From positions 62,001 through 126,000 of the forward strand of contig CALZBR010000001.1 of NCBI GenBank assembly GCA_945621435.1: a DNA stretch of 64,000 nucleotides. The letters run 5' to 3'. Shown piece after piece: positions 1-9,525 of the stretch; the first letter of the stretch is position 1, and every line of letters starts with the position of its first letter. This stretch comes from an uncultured Lachnospiraceae bacterium. GTDB taxonomy: Bacteria > Bacillota > Clostridia > Lachnospirales > Lachnospiraceae. The notes under the pieces were generated by a model. The model saw only the letters and a list, made by a program, of their open reading frames with translations. It made no database searches and was not told where the DNA came from. A program made the position numbers and the translations under genes.

Positions 1-316
<316 letters not shown>

Positions 317-397
317 TTTTTTTTTTATTTTTTCGCCATTATTTTTATTGTCGCATTTTGTTTATTATCTGATTATCATGACTGTTATTTTTATTCT

Positions 398-425
398 TTC
401 ACAACCTCAAAATATATGGTATAAT
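398..425 (+). promoter_or_regulatory. Promoter of the FAD/glycosyltransferase/aminotransferase cassette
   Basis: TTCACA at 398-403, 16-nt spacer, TATAAT at 420-425, leaving a leader of about 70 nt before the first start codon at 502. The flanking DNA (300-425) is very AT-rich and holds no gene. Confidence 0.6.
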
Positions 426-501
426 AATCTGAGTGTTTTCAGAGGGGTTCCTCCGGTGAACTCCGCCCAAACTCTATCAAAACTCACTTAAGGAAAACAA
501 A

Positions 502-1638
502 ATGCAGGATAAAATAATCATCGGTGCCGGGTTTTACGGTCTGTATGCGGCTCTGTTCTGTGCAAAAAAAGGACAGAAGGTGACCGTTCTGGAGCTGGAG
601 CCCGCACCCTTTACCAGGGCGACCTATATCAATCAGGCCAGAGTGCACATGGGATATCACTATCCCCGTTCCCTCTCCACTGCCATGAAGTCAGCTAATT
701 ATTTCAAGCGTTTCGTGGAGGATTACAGCTTCTGTATCCATTCCGCATTCCGTCAGATTTATGCCACATCTTCCAATTTTTCATGGACAGATGCCAAAGA
801 ATTCAAAAAGTTCTGTAAAGATGCCGGGATTCCCTGTGAGACCCTGTCCACGGACAATTACTTCAAGGAGGGGGTCTGCGACGGTGCTTTTCTGACAGAG
901 GAATACACCTACGATGCACATATCATGAGGGATTATCTGCTGGAGGAGCTGGCGAAATACCCCAATGCCGAGCTGAGATTCCATCGGGAAATCCGGCACA
1001 TTGTCAAGGAGAGTGATTGCTATACCGTCACCTGCCGGGCAGAGGACAAAGAAGAATACTACCGGGCACCTTTTGTATTGAATGCGACCTATGCCTCCGT
1101 GAACCAGATTTTGAACTTGGTAGAATCCGGCGAAAGCATGACCGATTTCAATATTAAATACGAGCTATGCGAGATTATTCTCTGTCGTGTCAGCGAGGAG
1201 CTGCACGATTTGGGGCTGACCGTAATGGATGGACCTTTCTTTTCCATAATGCCCTTCGGAAAGACCGGATATCATTCCCTTACCTCCGTTTCCTTCACGC
1301 CTCACAAAGTCAGCTTTGCCGCGACCCCGGAATTCGATTGTCAGAAGGCGGATTCTTGTCTGTGTACCGGGGGAATTCTCGGCAACTGTAACCAATGTGA
1401 GCACCGGCCCGAGAGTGCATGGAAGTACATGAGTGCTCTGGCTCGCAAATATATGCTGGATCAATATGCTTTCGAATATGAGAAGTCACTTTTTTCCATG
1501 AAACCCATACTGAAGGCTTCCGAGATTGACGACTCCAGACCCACCGTGATTCGGGTTCATACGAAGGAGCCTACCCTGATCAGTGTACTATCCGGAAAAA
1601 TCAATACCGTCTACGATTTGGACGAGTTTTTAGACTAA
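502..1638 (+). CDS. FAD-dependent oxidoreductase (DAO-like fold)
   Basis: 378 residues. The N-terminus IIGAGFYGLYAALFCAKKG (about 5-23) is a Rossmann dinucleotide-binding motif, with an acidic strand end at VTVLELE, so it binds FAD. The rest has the layout of D-amino-acid-oxidase-like flavoproteins, but I recognise no substrate motif. No signal peptide or membrane segment is seen, so it acts in the cytosol. The start has AAGGA 8 nt upstream. It is the first gene of a tight four-gene operon with two glycosyltransferases and a DegT aminotransferase, which suggests that it oxidises a hydroxyl or otherwise modifies a sugar or lipid-linked sugar before transamination. That role is inference only. 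Family call is good, function unknown. Confidence 0.75.
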   Translation: MQDKIIIGAGFYGLYAALFCAKKGQKVTVLELEPAPFTRATYINQARVHMGYHYPRSLSTAMKSANYFKRFVEDYSFCIHSAFRQIYATSSNFSWTDAKEFKKFCKDAGIPCETLSTDNYFKEGVCDGAFLTEEYTYDAHIMRDYLLEELAKYPNAELRFHREIRHIVKESDCYTVTCRAEDKEEYYRAPFVLNATYASVNQILNLVESGESMTDFNIKYELCEIILCRVSEELHDLGLTVMDGPFFSIMPFGKTGYHSLTSVSFTPHKVSFAATPEFDCQKADSCLCTGGILGNCNQCEHRPESAWKYMSALARKYMLDQYAFEYEKSLFSMKPILKASEIDDSRPTVIRVHTKEPTLISVLSGKINTVYDLDEFLD

Positions 1639-1651
1639 AGGAGACCTGAAA

Positions 1652-2599
1652 ATGCAGGAAAAAGAGAAAAATTTTGTGTCCTGTATTCTTTATCTGCACA
1701 ATGATGCGAGAAATATTCGTGAATTCTTTCATCTGATCTGCAACACTATGCAGGAGAATTTCTCAAAATATGAGATTATATGTGTCAATGACTGTTGTAC
1801 CGATGACACCATTGAGCAGATTCAGGCATTTATCAAAGAATACAATTTCCATACCATGGTCAGCCTCATCAACCTGAGTTTTTATCAGGGTGTGGAAACC
1901 GCCATGAACGCCGGCCGTGACCTGGCTGTCGGTGATTTTATCTTTGAATTTGACAAATGCCTTCCGGATTTTGAACCGGAATTGATTATGCAGATCTACA
2001 GACGCGCTTTGGAAGGTTTCGACGTGGTTGCTGCCGCTCCCAAAAACGGAATCAGTTTATCCTCAAAGCTATTCTATTTAATTTATAACCTCGGTGCAAA
2101 AAAGCACGGAAAAATCTGTCAGGAGCGCTTTCGTATCATCTCCCGAAGAGCTGTAAACCGCGTCAACCAGATGAACCTATACATTCCTTACAGGAAAGCC
2201 ATGTATAAAAACTGCGGAATGAAAACAGACGTCATCTCCTATCCCAACCCTTTCTCTGCAAAGGACAAACGGAACAACGCTGAAGAACGCAGCACCAGAA
2301 GCACTCTTGCCGTAGACACGATCATTATCTTCACAAATATTCTGGAGAAGTTTTCCATGCTGGTAAGCATTATTTTATTCAGCTTTCTGATGGTTATGTT
2401 TGGCTGGATCATCTATTCCGTTTTCAGCTCCGTACGTCCCGTGGAGGGATGGCTCTCCCTGATGGCATTGATGTCCTTTGGTTTCTTTATGCTCTCTGTG
2501 ATGCTGACCCTGATTTTCAAATATCTGTCGCTGATACTGAACATTACTTTCCGTAAACAGCGCTATGTCATAGAAGGAGTGGAAAAACTGACCAAATGA
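1652..2599 (+). CDS. Family 2 glycosyltransferase, GtrB/DPMS-like, membrane anchored
   Basis: 315 residues. The N-terminal 200 residues follow the GT-A fold of polyprenyl-phosphate sugar synthases: YEIICVNDCCTDDT near residue 40 (nucleotide site), then GDFIFEFDKCLPD near 90 where a DxD-type metal motif is expected. That motif is altered (EFDK in place of a clean DAD/DLQ), so activity may differ from the norm. Two hydrophobic segments near residues 230-255 and 265-290 match the two C-terminal helices of GtrB-type enzymes. It starts 13 nt after the previous gene and its stop overlaps the next start (AATGATG at 2595-2601). Likely role: transfer of a sugar from a nucleotide to a lipid carrier at the inner membrane face. 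Confidence 0.78.
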   Translation: MQEKEKNFVSCILYLHNDARNIREFFHLICNTMQENFSKYEIICVNDCCTDDTIEQIQAFIKEYNFHTMVSLINLSFYQGVETAMNAGRDLAVGDFIFEFDKCLPDFEPELIMQIYRRALEGFDVVAAAPKNGISLSSKLFYLIYNLGAKKHGKICQERFRIISRRAVNRVNQMNLYIPYRKAMYKNCGMKTDVISYPNPFSAKDKRNNAEERSTRSTLAVDTIIIFTNILEKFSMLVSIILFSFLMVMFGWIIYSVFSSVRPVEGWLSLMALMSFGFFMLSVMLTLIFKYLSLILNITFRKQRYVIEGVEKLTK

Positions 2600-3321
2600 T
2601 GCTGACAATTATTTTTCCCGTTCTCAACGAAAGACTCCGGCTGGAAAGCGGAATTACCCGTACAGTGGATTATTTACAGAATATTGGCTTTGACGACTAC
2701 GAAATCATCATTGTAGACAATGGCTCCGAAGACGAGACACCACAGATTGCCGCAAAGTTATGTGACAGGTATCCTTCCGTACACTATGAACGTATCAACA
2801 TCCGCGGAGTAGGCGCTGCCTTCCGCAGGGGGGTGGAGCTTAGCTCAGGCGAGATTGTCGGCTATATGGACATCGATTTATCCACCAATATCCGTCATCT
2901 CGGAGAGGCAATCGAAATCTTTGGCAGTCAGCCTGAGATCGCCTATATCAACGGCAGCCGTTTTGCCGCCGCTTCCGATACGAAGGGCAGAAAATGGTAC
3001 CGCAGGATTACCTCTCAGGGGCTGCTCATTCTGTTGAAGCTGTTTTTAGGTATGAAGAGTACAGACGCCATCTGCGGTTTTACTTTCCTACGACGGGAGA
3101 CCGCGCTGTCCCTCGTGGAAGGCTGCAGTGATGACAACGGATGGTTTTACATGATCGAGTTTCTCCTCAGGGCAGAAAAACGAGGGGTAAACATTTTGGA
3201 TTATCCCGTTGAGTGGCAGGAAGATTACAATACTACCGTCAGGATATTCAAAACGATCTGCAATTATCTCAAGCAGATTACCAGATTATTCATTGAATTC
3301 AACATAAAAAAACATATTTGA
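2596..3321 (+). CDS. Family 2 glycosyltransferase, DPMS/ALG5-like, soluble
   Basis: 241 residues. Clear GT2 features: IIFPVLNERLRL at the N-terminus, YEIIIVDNGSEDET near 37-50, RGVGAAFRRG near 75, and YMDIDLSTN near 95 carrying the metal-binding DxD. It lacks the C-terminal membrane helices of the preceding paralogue. A start at 2596 overlaps the previous stop; a second ATG follows immediately at 2599. The C-terminal segment (VDILDYP-type VEWQED) is typical of dolichol-phosphate-mannose synthase relatives. Together with its neighbour it could build a lipid-linked sugar or short glycan. Sugar specificity cannot be read from the sequence. Confidence 0.82.
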   Translation: MMLTIIFPVLNERLRLESGITRTVDYLQNIGFDDYEIIIVDNGSEDETPQIAAKLCDRYPSVHYERINIRGVGAAFRRGVELSSGEIVGYMDIDLSTNIRHLGEAIEIFGSQPEIAYINGSRFAAASDTKGRKWYRRITSQGLLILLKLFLGMKSTDAICGFTFLRRETALSLVEGCSDDNGWFYMIEFLLRAEKRGVNILDYPVEWQEDYNTTVRIFKTICNYLKQITRLFIEFNIKKHI

Positions 3322-3332
3322 CAGAGGATATT

Positions 3333-4466
3333 ATGAAAGAATATATCAAACGAATTGATTTAACCAGAGATTATGAAGCCCATAAAGAAGAATACCGACA
3401 GGCCATCGAAGCGGTGTGCAGGGAAACTGCCTTCTCCGGCGGTAAATATGCAGAACTCTTCGATAAAGAATTTGCTGCTTATGTGGGTACCAAATATGCC
3501 TGCGGCGTCAATAACGGCACTTCCGCCCTGCACTGTGCCATGCTTGCCCTGGGCGTAGGACCGGGGGACGAGGTCATCGTTCCTGCCAATACCTATATTG
3601 CCACTGCCTGGGGGGTAAGCTACACCGGAGCCACCCCGGTTTTTGCAGATTGCACGGCGGACACCTGGGAGATCGACCCTGCCGATGTTGAGCGCAAGAT
3701 CACTCCCCGCACCAAGGGGATCATCGGTGTGCATCTCTATGGTCAGCCCTTTGATTACGATGGGATCCGAAGAATCGCCGAAAAGCATGGACTGTTTGTG
3801 GTAGAAGACTGTGCCCAGGCTCATGGTGCCAGATTTGAAGGACGCAATGTCGGTACTCTGGGCGAACTGGCCTGCTTCAGCTTCTATCCCGGTAAAAATC
3901 TCTATGCCTTCGGTGAAGGCGGCAGTGTTGTATGCAATCGGGAGGACTACTGGAAACACATGACCAGATTGAAAAATCAAGGCTGTGACGTGCGCTATTA
4001 TCACGACGAAATCGGTTATAATTATCGTCTGGAAGGCTTGCAGGCCGCGGTACTCTCCGTGAGTCTGAGATATTTACCTCAATGGACCGGGCGTCGTCAG
4101 GAAATCGGCAGACGGTATCTGCGCGAGATTCAGAATCCTCTGATTACCATGCAAAAACATCCTGAAAATACAGAATCCGTATTTCATCTGTTTGTTATTC
4201 AGGTGCCGGATCATAATCATTTCATCAAATACATGGAAAAATCCGGCGTGGAGTGTAACATGCATTATCCCGTCCCCTGTCATCTTCAGAACGCCTATGC
4301 ATTTCTTGGCGGTAAAAAGGGCGATTGTCCCAACGCAGAGAGGCTGGCAGAGCACTGTGTCACTCTCCCCCTCTTCCCCGAGATGCGCGAAGAAGAGGTG
4401 ACCCGTGTCATCGACCTGTGCAATGCTTATCTGCAGGTTAGTTATTCTCTTCCATCCCAACAATAG
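3333..4466 (+). CDS. DegT/DnrJ/EryC1/StrS aminotransferase (PLP sugar aminotransferase)
   Basis: About 377 residues. PLP-dependent transfer of an amino group to a keto-sugar nucleotide. Seen: NNGTSALHCAMLALGVGPGDE near 60-80, VPANTYIATAWG near 84, VVEDCAQAHGA near 156 (the PLP-binding Asp) and FSFYPGKNL near 182-190 with the Schiff-base Lys about 188. I chose ATG 3333, preceded by AGAGGA, over the in-frame TTG at 3318 that overlaps the previous stop. Its last 25 nt overlap convergently with the PurF-like gene on the other strand, with no visible terminator between. It is the last gene of the cassette; no sugar dehydratase or flippase is present, so its keto-substrate is made elsewhere or by the FAD enzyme. 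Confidence 0.88.
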   Translation: MKEYIKRIDLTRDYEAHKEEYRQAIEAVCRETAFSGGKYAELFDKEFAAYVGTKYACGVNNGTSALHCAMLALGVGPGDEVIVPANTYIATAWGVSYTGATPVFADCTADTWEIDPADVERKITPRTKGIIGVHLYGQPFDYDGIRRIAEKHGLFVVEDCAQAHGARFEGRNVGTLGELACFSFYPGKNLYAFGEGGSVVCNREDYWKHMTRLKNQGCDVRYYHDEIGYNYRLEGLQAAVLSVSLRYLPQWTGRRQEIGRRYLREIQNPLITMQKHPENTESVFHLFVIQVPDHNHFIKYMEKSGVECNMHYPVPCHLQNAYAFLGGKKGDCPNAERLAEHCVTLPLFPEMREEEVTRVIDLCNAYLQVSYSLPSQQ

Positions 4467-5848
4467 GTACAAAGTTTGGATTTATCAATTCCGATGGATT
4501 CCATCATGTCGTCCAGTCTCTGGTAACGGAGACTGGTGAAGTTCAGCTGCTTTCCGATCCGGTTCACCATCTCGTTGTACTGTGCAGAATCAGGATCCAC
4601 ATAATTCTTCAGGTCAATCTTCTTTTCATCCGCCTCCATCTCCTTGATGACACGTCTGGTAATCAGCTCCATCTCGGAAGAAGATCGGGAGAAATTCAGA
4701 TATTTACAGCCATACAAAAGAGGAGGACAGGCAGGTCTGATATGTACCTCCTTCGCTCCGCTCTGATACAGGAACTCTGTGGTCTCTCTGAGCTGTGTGC
4801 CTCGAACGATAGAGTCATCGATCAGAAGCAGGCTCTTATTTTCTATCAGGTCATGTACCGGTATCAGCTTCATCTTTGCAATAAGATTACGCTGTGTCTG
4901 AATGGTAGGCATAAAGGACCTGGGCCAGGTAGGAGTATACTTGATAAAAGGTCTGGAAAAGGGAATTCCGGAGCGGTTCGCATAGCCGATTGCGTGAGCT
5001 GTTCCGGAATCCGGTACTCCTGCCACAATATCCGGTTGCACATCATCGCGTTCCGCCAGCTTTGCTCCACAATTGTAACGCATTTTTTCAACGCTGATTC
5101 CTTCGTACGAAGAAGAAGGATAGCCATAATATACCCAGAGGAAGGTACAGATCTTCATGTCCTTGCCGGGCTGTACCAGTGTAGTAACCCCCTCCGGCGT
5201 AACCACAGCAATCTCTCCGGGGCCAAGTTCTCTCTCCGCTGCGTATCCCAGGTTCAGATAAGCAAAGCTTTCGAAAGAAACACAATAAGCATTTTCTTTT
5301 CTGCCCACAGACACCGGGGTTCTTCCCAGTCTGTCTCTTGCCGCGAAGATTCCCTTGGGCGTCATCACAAGCAGGGTCATGGAACCGTCAATCTGTTCCT
5401 GGGCATACCGGATACCGTCCACCAGATTCTCCTGCTGATTGATGAGCGCTGCCACAAGCTCTGTGGCATTGATTTCTCCGCTGCTCATCTCCATAAAATG
5501 GGAGGTTCCGTTTGCAAAGATTTTCTCAACAAGCTGATCTCTGTTGTTTATCTTTCCCACGGTTGTAATAGCATAGGTGCCATGATGAGAACGAACCAGC
5601 AGGGGCTGGGGTTCATAATCGGAAATACAGCCGATGCCCAGATGTCCGTGCATGTCGTTGACTTCCTTATCAAACTTCGTTCTGAAGGGCGCATTCTCTA
5701 TATTGTGAATCGCTCTTTCATATCCTTTTTCTTTGCCGTATACAACCATTCCCGCACGTCTTGTTCCAAGGTGGGAATGATAGTCTGTTCCGAAGAACAA
5801 ATCAAACACACAGTCCTCTTTTGAGGCAACTCCAAAAAATCCGCCCAT
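4442..5848 (-). CDS. PurF-like amidophosphoribosyltransferase paralogue without the catalytic cysteine
   Basis: 468 residues with the full length and order of PurF: N-terminal Ntn glutaminase-like domain (1-230) and type I phosphoribosyltransferase domain. The PRPP loop LLLIDDSIVRGTQ (about 340-352) and VPDSGTAHAIGYA (278-290) are intact, as is the C-terminal LCTYC. The N-terminus reads MGGFFGVAS where PurF has an exposed Cys after Met or a propeptide, so the glutamine nucleophile is Gly. The glutamine-binding regions are also changed: GIGCISDYEP in place of the GH-RYPT stretch and TVGKINN in place of the HNGNLTN stretch. It follows purB by 43 nt on the same strand and is probably co-transcribed. 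It may use ammonia, or act on another PRPP reaction; a canonical PurF is probably elsewhere. Confidence 0.85.
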   Translation of the reverse strand: MGGFFGVASKEDCVFDLFFGTDYHSHLGTRRAGMVVYGKEKGYERAIHNIENAPFRTKFDKEVNDMHGHLGIGCISDYEPQPLLVRSHHGTYAITTVGKINNRDQLVEKIFANGTSHFMEMSSGEINATELVAALINQQENLVDGIRYAQEQIDGSMTLLVMTPKGIFAARDRLGRTPVSVGRKENAYCVSFESFAYLNLGYAAERELGPGEIAVVTPEGVTTLVQPGKDMKICTFLWVYYGYPSSSYEGISVEKMRYNCGAKLAERDDVQPDIVAGVPDSGTAHAIGYANRSGIPFSRPFIKYTPTWPRSFMPTIQTQRNLIAKMKLIPVHDLIENKSLLLIDDSIVRGTQLRETTEFLYQSGAKEVHIRPACPPLLYGCKYLNFSRSSSEMELITRRVIKEMEADEKKIDLKNYVDPDSAQYNEMVNRIGKQLNFTSLRYQRLDDMMESIGIDKSKLCTYCWDGRE

Positions 5849-5891
5849 TTCTATAACCAGCCTTTCTGTTTTGTCTTGTCAGTGCGTCTCT

Positions 5892-7343
5892 TTAGACGTT
5901 TATCTCTGCTTTTACACCCAGGAGTTCTTTATTCTCCTCCAATATAGGGGCAATCACATTTTTCAGGAATGCATCCACCTGCTCTCTGGAACGTCCCACA
6001 TATCTCGCGGGGTCCATGGTCTTTTGGAGATCTTCAAGACTCATGTTGAAGGCAGGATCCGCAGCTATCAGCTCCAGGAGGTTGTTTTCCTTTCCTTCCT
6101 TCTTCACATTCCGTCCTGCCTCCATGGACAGCTCTCTGATGCGCTCATGCAGCTCCTGACGGTTTCCGCCGGCCTTTACCGCATCCATCATGATATTCTC
6201 TGTTGCCATGAAAGGCAGCTCGCTGCGCAGTCTCTTCTCGATTACCTTGGGATATACCACCAGTCCGTCAACCACATTCAGGCAGAGATCCAGGATACCG
6301 TCGATAGCCAGGAAACCTTCCGGAATGGAAAGTCTCTTATTGGCGGAATCATCCAAAGTTCTCTCAAACCACTGTGTTGCGGAGGTGATTGCAGGATTCA
6401 ATGCATCAATCATAACATATCTTGACAGGGAAGCAATTCTCTCACTTCTCATGGGATTTCTCTTATACGCCATAGCGGAAGAACCAATCTGGCTCTTCTC
6501 AAAGGGCTCCTCCACTTCCTTCAGGTGCTGCAGCAGGCGGATATCGTTGCTCATCTTGTGTGCGGAAGCAGCAATCCCTGCCAGAATGTTGGCAACTCTG
6601 GTGTCAACCTTTCTGGAATAGGTCTGTCCGGATACAGGATAGCACTCCTTGAAGCCCATCTTCGCAGCAATCATGGGATCAATCTTATCGATGGTCTCCT
6701 GGTCTCCGTCAAAGAGCTCCAGGAAGGAAGCCTGGGTACCGGTCGTTCCCTTGGAACCGAGAAGCTTCATGGTGCCCAGCACATAATTCAGATCCTCCAG
6801 ATCAAGGCAGAACTCCTGAAGCCAGAGAGTTGCACGCTTTCCTACCGTGGTAGGCTGTGCGGGCTGAAAATGAGTGAACGCAAGTGTGGGCTGATCCCTA
6901 TATTTCTCTGCAAATTCCGCAAGTTCATGAATCACATTTACCAGCTTTTTCTTCACAAGCTTCAATGCTTCCGTCATTACGATAATATCAGTATTATCAC
7001 CCACATAGCAGGAAGTAGCTCCCAGATGGATGATGCCTGCTGCCTTGGGGCACTGCTGACCGTATGCATAGACATGGCTCATGACATCATGACGTACTTC
7101 TTTTTCTCTTTCCCTGGCAACCTCATAGTTGATATCCTCGGCATGCGCCTTCAGCTCCTCAATCTGTTCATCGGTAATGACGGGCTTGCCATTCTGGCTT
7201 AAGCCAAGCTCCTTCTCTGTCTCTGCAAGGGCAATCCAAAGCTTTCTCCAAGTGCGGAATTTCATATCGGGAGAGAAAATATACTGCATCTCCTTACTTG
7301 CATAACGCTCGGAAAGCGGGCTCACATATCTGTCTGTACTCAT
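5892..7343 (-). CDS. purB: Adenylosuccinate lyase
   Basis: 483 residues, the long clostridial form. Cleaves succinyl-AICAR to AICAR and adenylosuccinate to AMP, both releasing fumarate; cytosolic homotetramer. Seen: [12 protein letters not shown] near 85 and [15 protein letters not shown] near 103 (substrate site with catalytic His), and the superfamily signature [17 protein letters not shown] near 290 that carries the catalytic Ser in its flexible loop. The start has AAGGAGA about 10 nt upstream. Its promoter at 7433-7461 is close to consensus. It is followed at 43 nt by the PurF-like gene. Nothing unusual in the enzyme itself. Confidence 0.97.
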   Translation of the reverse strand: MSTDRYVSPLSERYASKEMQYIFSPDMKFRTWRKLWIALAETEKELGLSQNGKPVITDEQIEELKAHAEDINYEVAREREKEVRHDVMSHVYAYGQQCPKAAGIIHLGATSCYVGDNTDIIVMTEALKLVKKKLVNVIHELAEFAEKYRDQPTLAFTHFQPAQPTTVGKRATLWLQEFCLDLEDLNYVLGTMKLLGSKGTTGTQASFLELFDGDQETIDKIDPMIAAKMGFKECYPVSGQTYSRKVDTRVANILAGIAASAHKMSNDIRLLQHLKEVEEPFEKSQIGSSAMAYKRNPMRSERIASLSRYVMIDALNPAITSATQWFERTLDDSANKRLSIPEGFLAIDGILDLCLNVVDGLVVYPKVIEKRLRSELPFMATENIMMDAVKAGGNRQELHERIRELSMEAGRNVKKEGKENNLLELIAADPAFNMSLEDLQKTMDPARYVGRSREQVDAFLKNVIAPILEENKELLGVKAEINV

Positions 7344-7432
7344 CCTCTGTTCTCCTTCTTGAATCTGATTTCTTGTTTGAACTTATTACATCAATTGAAA
7401 GACTCATTATTTCTGTGAAATCCGACGGACTA

Positions 7433-7461
7433 ATCATAGCTTACGACAATTTATTAGTCAA
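7433..7461 (-). promoter_or_regulatory. Promoter of purB and the PurF-like gene
   Basis: Minus strand TTGACT, 17-nt spacer, TATGAT, about 83 nt upstream of the -10 side of the purB start. It begins only 15 nt past the stop of the gene at 7476, and no terminator is visible between them, so some read-through from the four-gene operon is possible. Confidence 0.75.
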
Positions 7462-7475
7462 TAGTTTATTCATAC

Positions 7476-8639
7476 TTATTGCTCGTATTTATTCACCATC
7501 TCAAGTATCTCTTCGGCATACTCAGGATACTTGTTTGCGATATCCAGAATCTCTGTCTTTGCCGTCCGGGCGACCTCTGTATTGTAATCCATCTGTTTGC
7601 GGAGTGCCTGCCTCCTGAGAATCAATTCATGGCGAATCTCCACCATCTCACGTTTATCCAGCAAAGCACCCGGCTGGTCTCCCCATCTCACGGGATCCGA
7701 AATATGGTAGTTGGTCAACCGGGTAATGAGCTGATTCCTGAAACGTTCCATCTTGGCTTCCGCCTCAGCGTATTCTTTCCTCTCCTCTTTCTCCTGCTGA
7801 TAACGCGTCCAGATATCCTCCAGAATCTCTGACCTATCCACGTTATACTTCATGCGCAGATACTCCAGCAGATTCGTGTTATTCACATATCGTATTTTAA
7901 CTTTATTCTGCAACTGAATCAGCTTGTTTATGTTTCTGATGACCCGCCGGAGCTCCCGCTCCCTGTCGGTATATTTTACCATCAACACAGTCTCCGCAAC
8001 AGCTGCTGCCCCAACGGTCAAAAGGTAACCTGCCTTTGTATTCATATCAAAACCGAATTGCATTGTTACCAAGAGGATCATGCAGATGATAAAAGCTGTA
8101 AAAATGATTACAACCATACCCCGGAAATTATCCATGGTGGTTTCCAGATCCGATCGTCGGTATTCAAAGGCCTGCCTTTCCCTATCCAGTTTTTTCAGAT
8201 CATGCTTCACCAGGACACTGTAATTCTCGCATTCTTTCAGCTTCTGTATTCCCTCCGGAATCTCTCTCTCCTGTCTGCGTATGTCCGCATACTCGCTATC
8301 GCTCATACGGTCCTTTTTGTCGCGATATCTCTCACATTCCCGTTCCACCGTCAGGAGTCTGGTCGCAATGCCATTCAGCGCCTCTCTCTCAGCCCCCGGA
8401 AGAGCCTCTATCTCCTCCATATCCGTCAGGTAGGCAGTCACCGTAGCGTATTCCTCCGAAAAAAGGTTTAATTCCTTGGTAGCCTCTGCGATCTGTTCCA
8501 GGCAATTGGTGACGTATCTGCTTCTCTGTTCTTCACTTCGAAAATCTACATCCTCTCTGTCATAGACGATTCTTTCCCAGTCGTCTGCGGTTTGATTCTT
8601 TTGTCGTTTCTTTCGAAACCATTTGTTCCAAAATGCCAT
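7476..8639 (-). CDS. Coiled-coil protein with two central membrane helices, unknown function
   Basis: 387 residues. I recognise no family. A basic N-terminus (FRKKRQKNQ) leads to a long charged helical region (about 25-165) rich in Glu, Arg and Leu heptads, likely coiled coil. Two hydrophobic segments follow, VVIIFTAFIICMILLV near 173-190 and AGYLLTVGAAAVAETVLMV near 203-220, then a second charged helical region to the end. This predicts a membrane anchor with both coiled coils in the cytosol. No signal peptide. GGGGGAC precedes the start. It is the last gene of the four-gene operon, 15 nt after its neighbour. It could tether the solenoid and the Hsp70-like protein to the membrane; that is inference. 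Confidence 0.7.
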   Translation of the reverse strand: MAFWNKWFRKKRQKNQTADDWERIVYDREDVDFRSEEQRSRYVTNCLEQIAEATKELNLFSEEYATVTAYLTDMEEIEALPGAEREALNGIATRLLTVERECERYRDKKDRMSDSEYADIRRQEREIPEGIQKLKECENYSVLVKHDLKKLDRERQAFEYRRSDLETTMDNFRGMVVIIFTAFIICMILLVTMQFGFDMNTKAGYLLTVGAAAVAETVLMVKYTDRERELRRVIRNINKLIQLQNKVKIRYVNNTNLLEYLRMKYNVDRSEILEDIWTRYQQEKEERKEYAEAEAKMERFRNQLITRLTNYHISDPVRWGDQPGALLDKREMVEIRHELILRRQALRKQMDYNTEVARTAKTEILDIANKYPEYAEEILEMVNKYEQ

Positions 8640-8654
8640 CCAAGTCCCCCTATA

Positions 8655-9509
8655 TCAAACGGACATACTGCTTCGATAGCTACTTTTCAGTGCCTGTGTA
8701 AGTTGTTCGTTCTCCTCGTAGTATTTCTGTATATCAGAACCCTTCCGAAGCTCTCTTATATGGTTCAGCCGGAGATATTCCGGCTGTTGTTCCCACTCCT
8801 GTGTAATCTGCTCCACTTCCTTTTCCAGGTCGAGGGTAATCTCATATTTTTCATGCCTGTCTGCAACAAATGAAACATACTCCTTTTCGGAAAGCTCCAT
8901 TCTCTTTGCTGCCAGATAATCTCTGTAAAATGCTTCCTGCCGCTCGATCTCCCAGGCTTTCCAAAAACTTTCCGCAGCATTCTCATACAACATCAATCCA
9001 ATCAGAGCCACGCCTCTGTTATGCCAGATTGCCGCAAGACAGCTGACCGCCGGAAGCGATACTCCTTCTGCTTCACTTTCTTTCCACTTTCCAATCAGCA
9101 AATCATATTGTCTGATAGCTTCTTTGTATCTTTTTTTGGTAACCAGGTAATCAATCTGACTCTTTTTCTTTTCAATAATACTGAGACCCGCTCCCCTTTT
9201 CAGGACCTGTTCCACTGCCCCTATGGTATGCTTGTCATAGAAACCCGTATATTCAAATAACGTCCCCACGAAAGCGCTTAGGGAACCCTGTCTGTGTATC
9301 AACGGATACAAAAGCTTGGACAATTCTTTTAAACCGCACTCCTTATCCAGCCAATGCAGCAACCCGTCATCCAGCAGTGACAGATCCAGCAAAAACGCAT
9401 TTTCTTTCAGGCAATAGCAGAGCTCCTCCACACAATAAACATTGATTTCCGGTCCCGGCACGCAATATGGAATTCGAGCATACTCTCCCAGACAGACACT
9501 AATACGCAT
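8655..9509 (-). CDS. Helical, TPR-like protein, unknown function
   Basis: About 284 residues from the chosen start. The first residues RISVCLGEYARIPYCVPGPEINVYCVEELCYCL suggest a small folded domain; from about residue 115 on there are helix pairs such as KKRYKEAIRQYDLLIGKW and AAIWHNRGVALIGLMLYENA, which look like tetratricopeptide repeats (small-Gly/Ala-Tyr pattern). The C-terminus is charged and probably coiled coil. I chose ATG 9509 because GAGG lies 10 nt upstream; an in-frame ATG at 9557 would overlap the previous gene. It starts 16 nt after the Hsp70-like gene. I cannot assign a function; the context marks it as a scaffold or adaptor of the same complex. Confidence 0.68.
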   Translation of the reverse strand: MRISVCLGEYARIPYCVPGPEINVYCVEELCYCLKENAFLLDLSLLDDGLLHWLDKECGLKELSKLLYPLIHRQGSLSAFVGTLFEYTGFYDKHTIGAVEQVLKRGAGLSIIEKKKSQIDYLVTKKRYKEAIRQYDLLIGKWKESEAEGVSLPAVSCLAAIWHNRGVALIGLMLYENAAESFWKAWEIERQEAFYRDYLAAKRMELSEKEYVSFVADRHEKYEITLDLEKEVEQITQEWEQQPEYLRLNHIRELRKGSDIQKYYEENEQLTQALKSSYRSSMSV

Positions 9510-9525
9510 ATTGTTACAAACCTCA

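Noticed and set aside
4742..5824. 360-codon plus-strand open frame
   Set aside because: Lies wholly opposite the PurF-like gene; low-complexity Cys/Ser/His-rich translation without any family motif.
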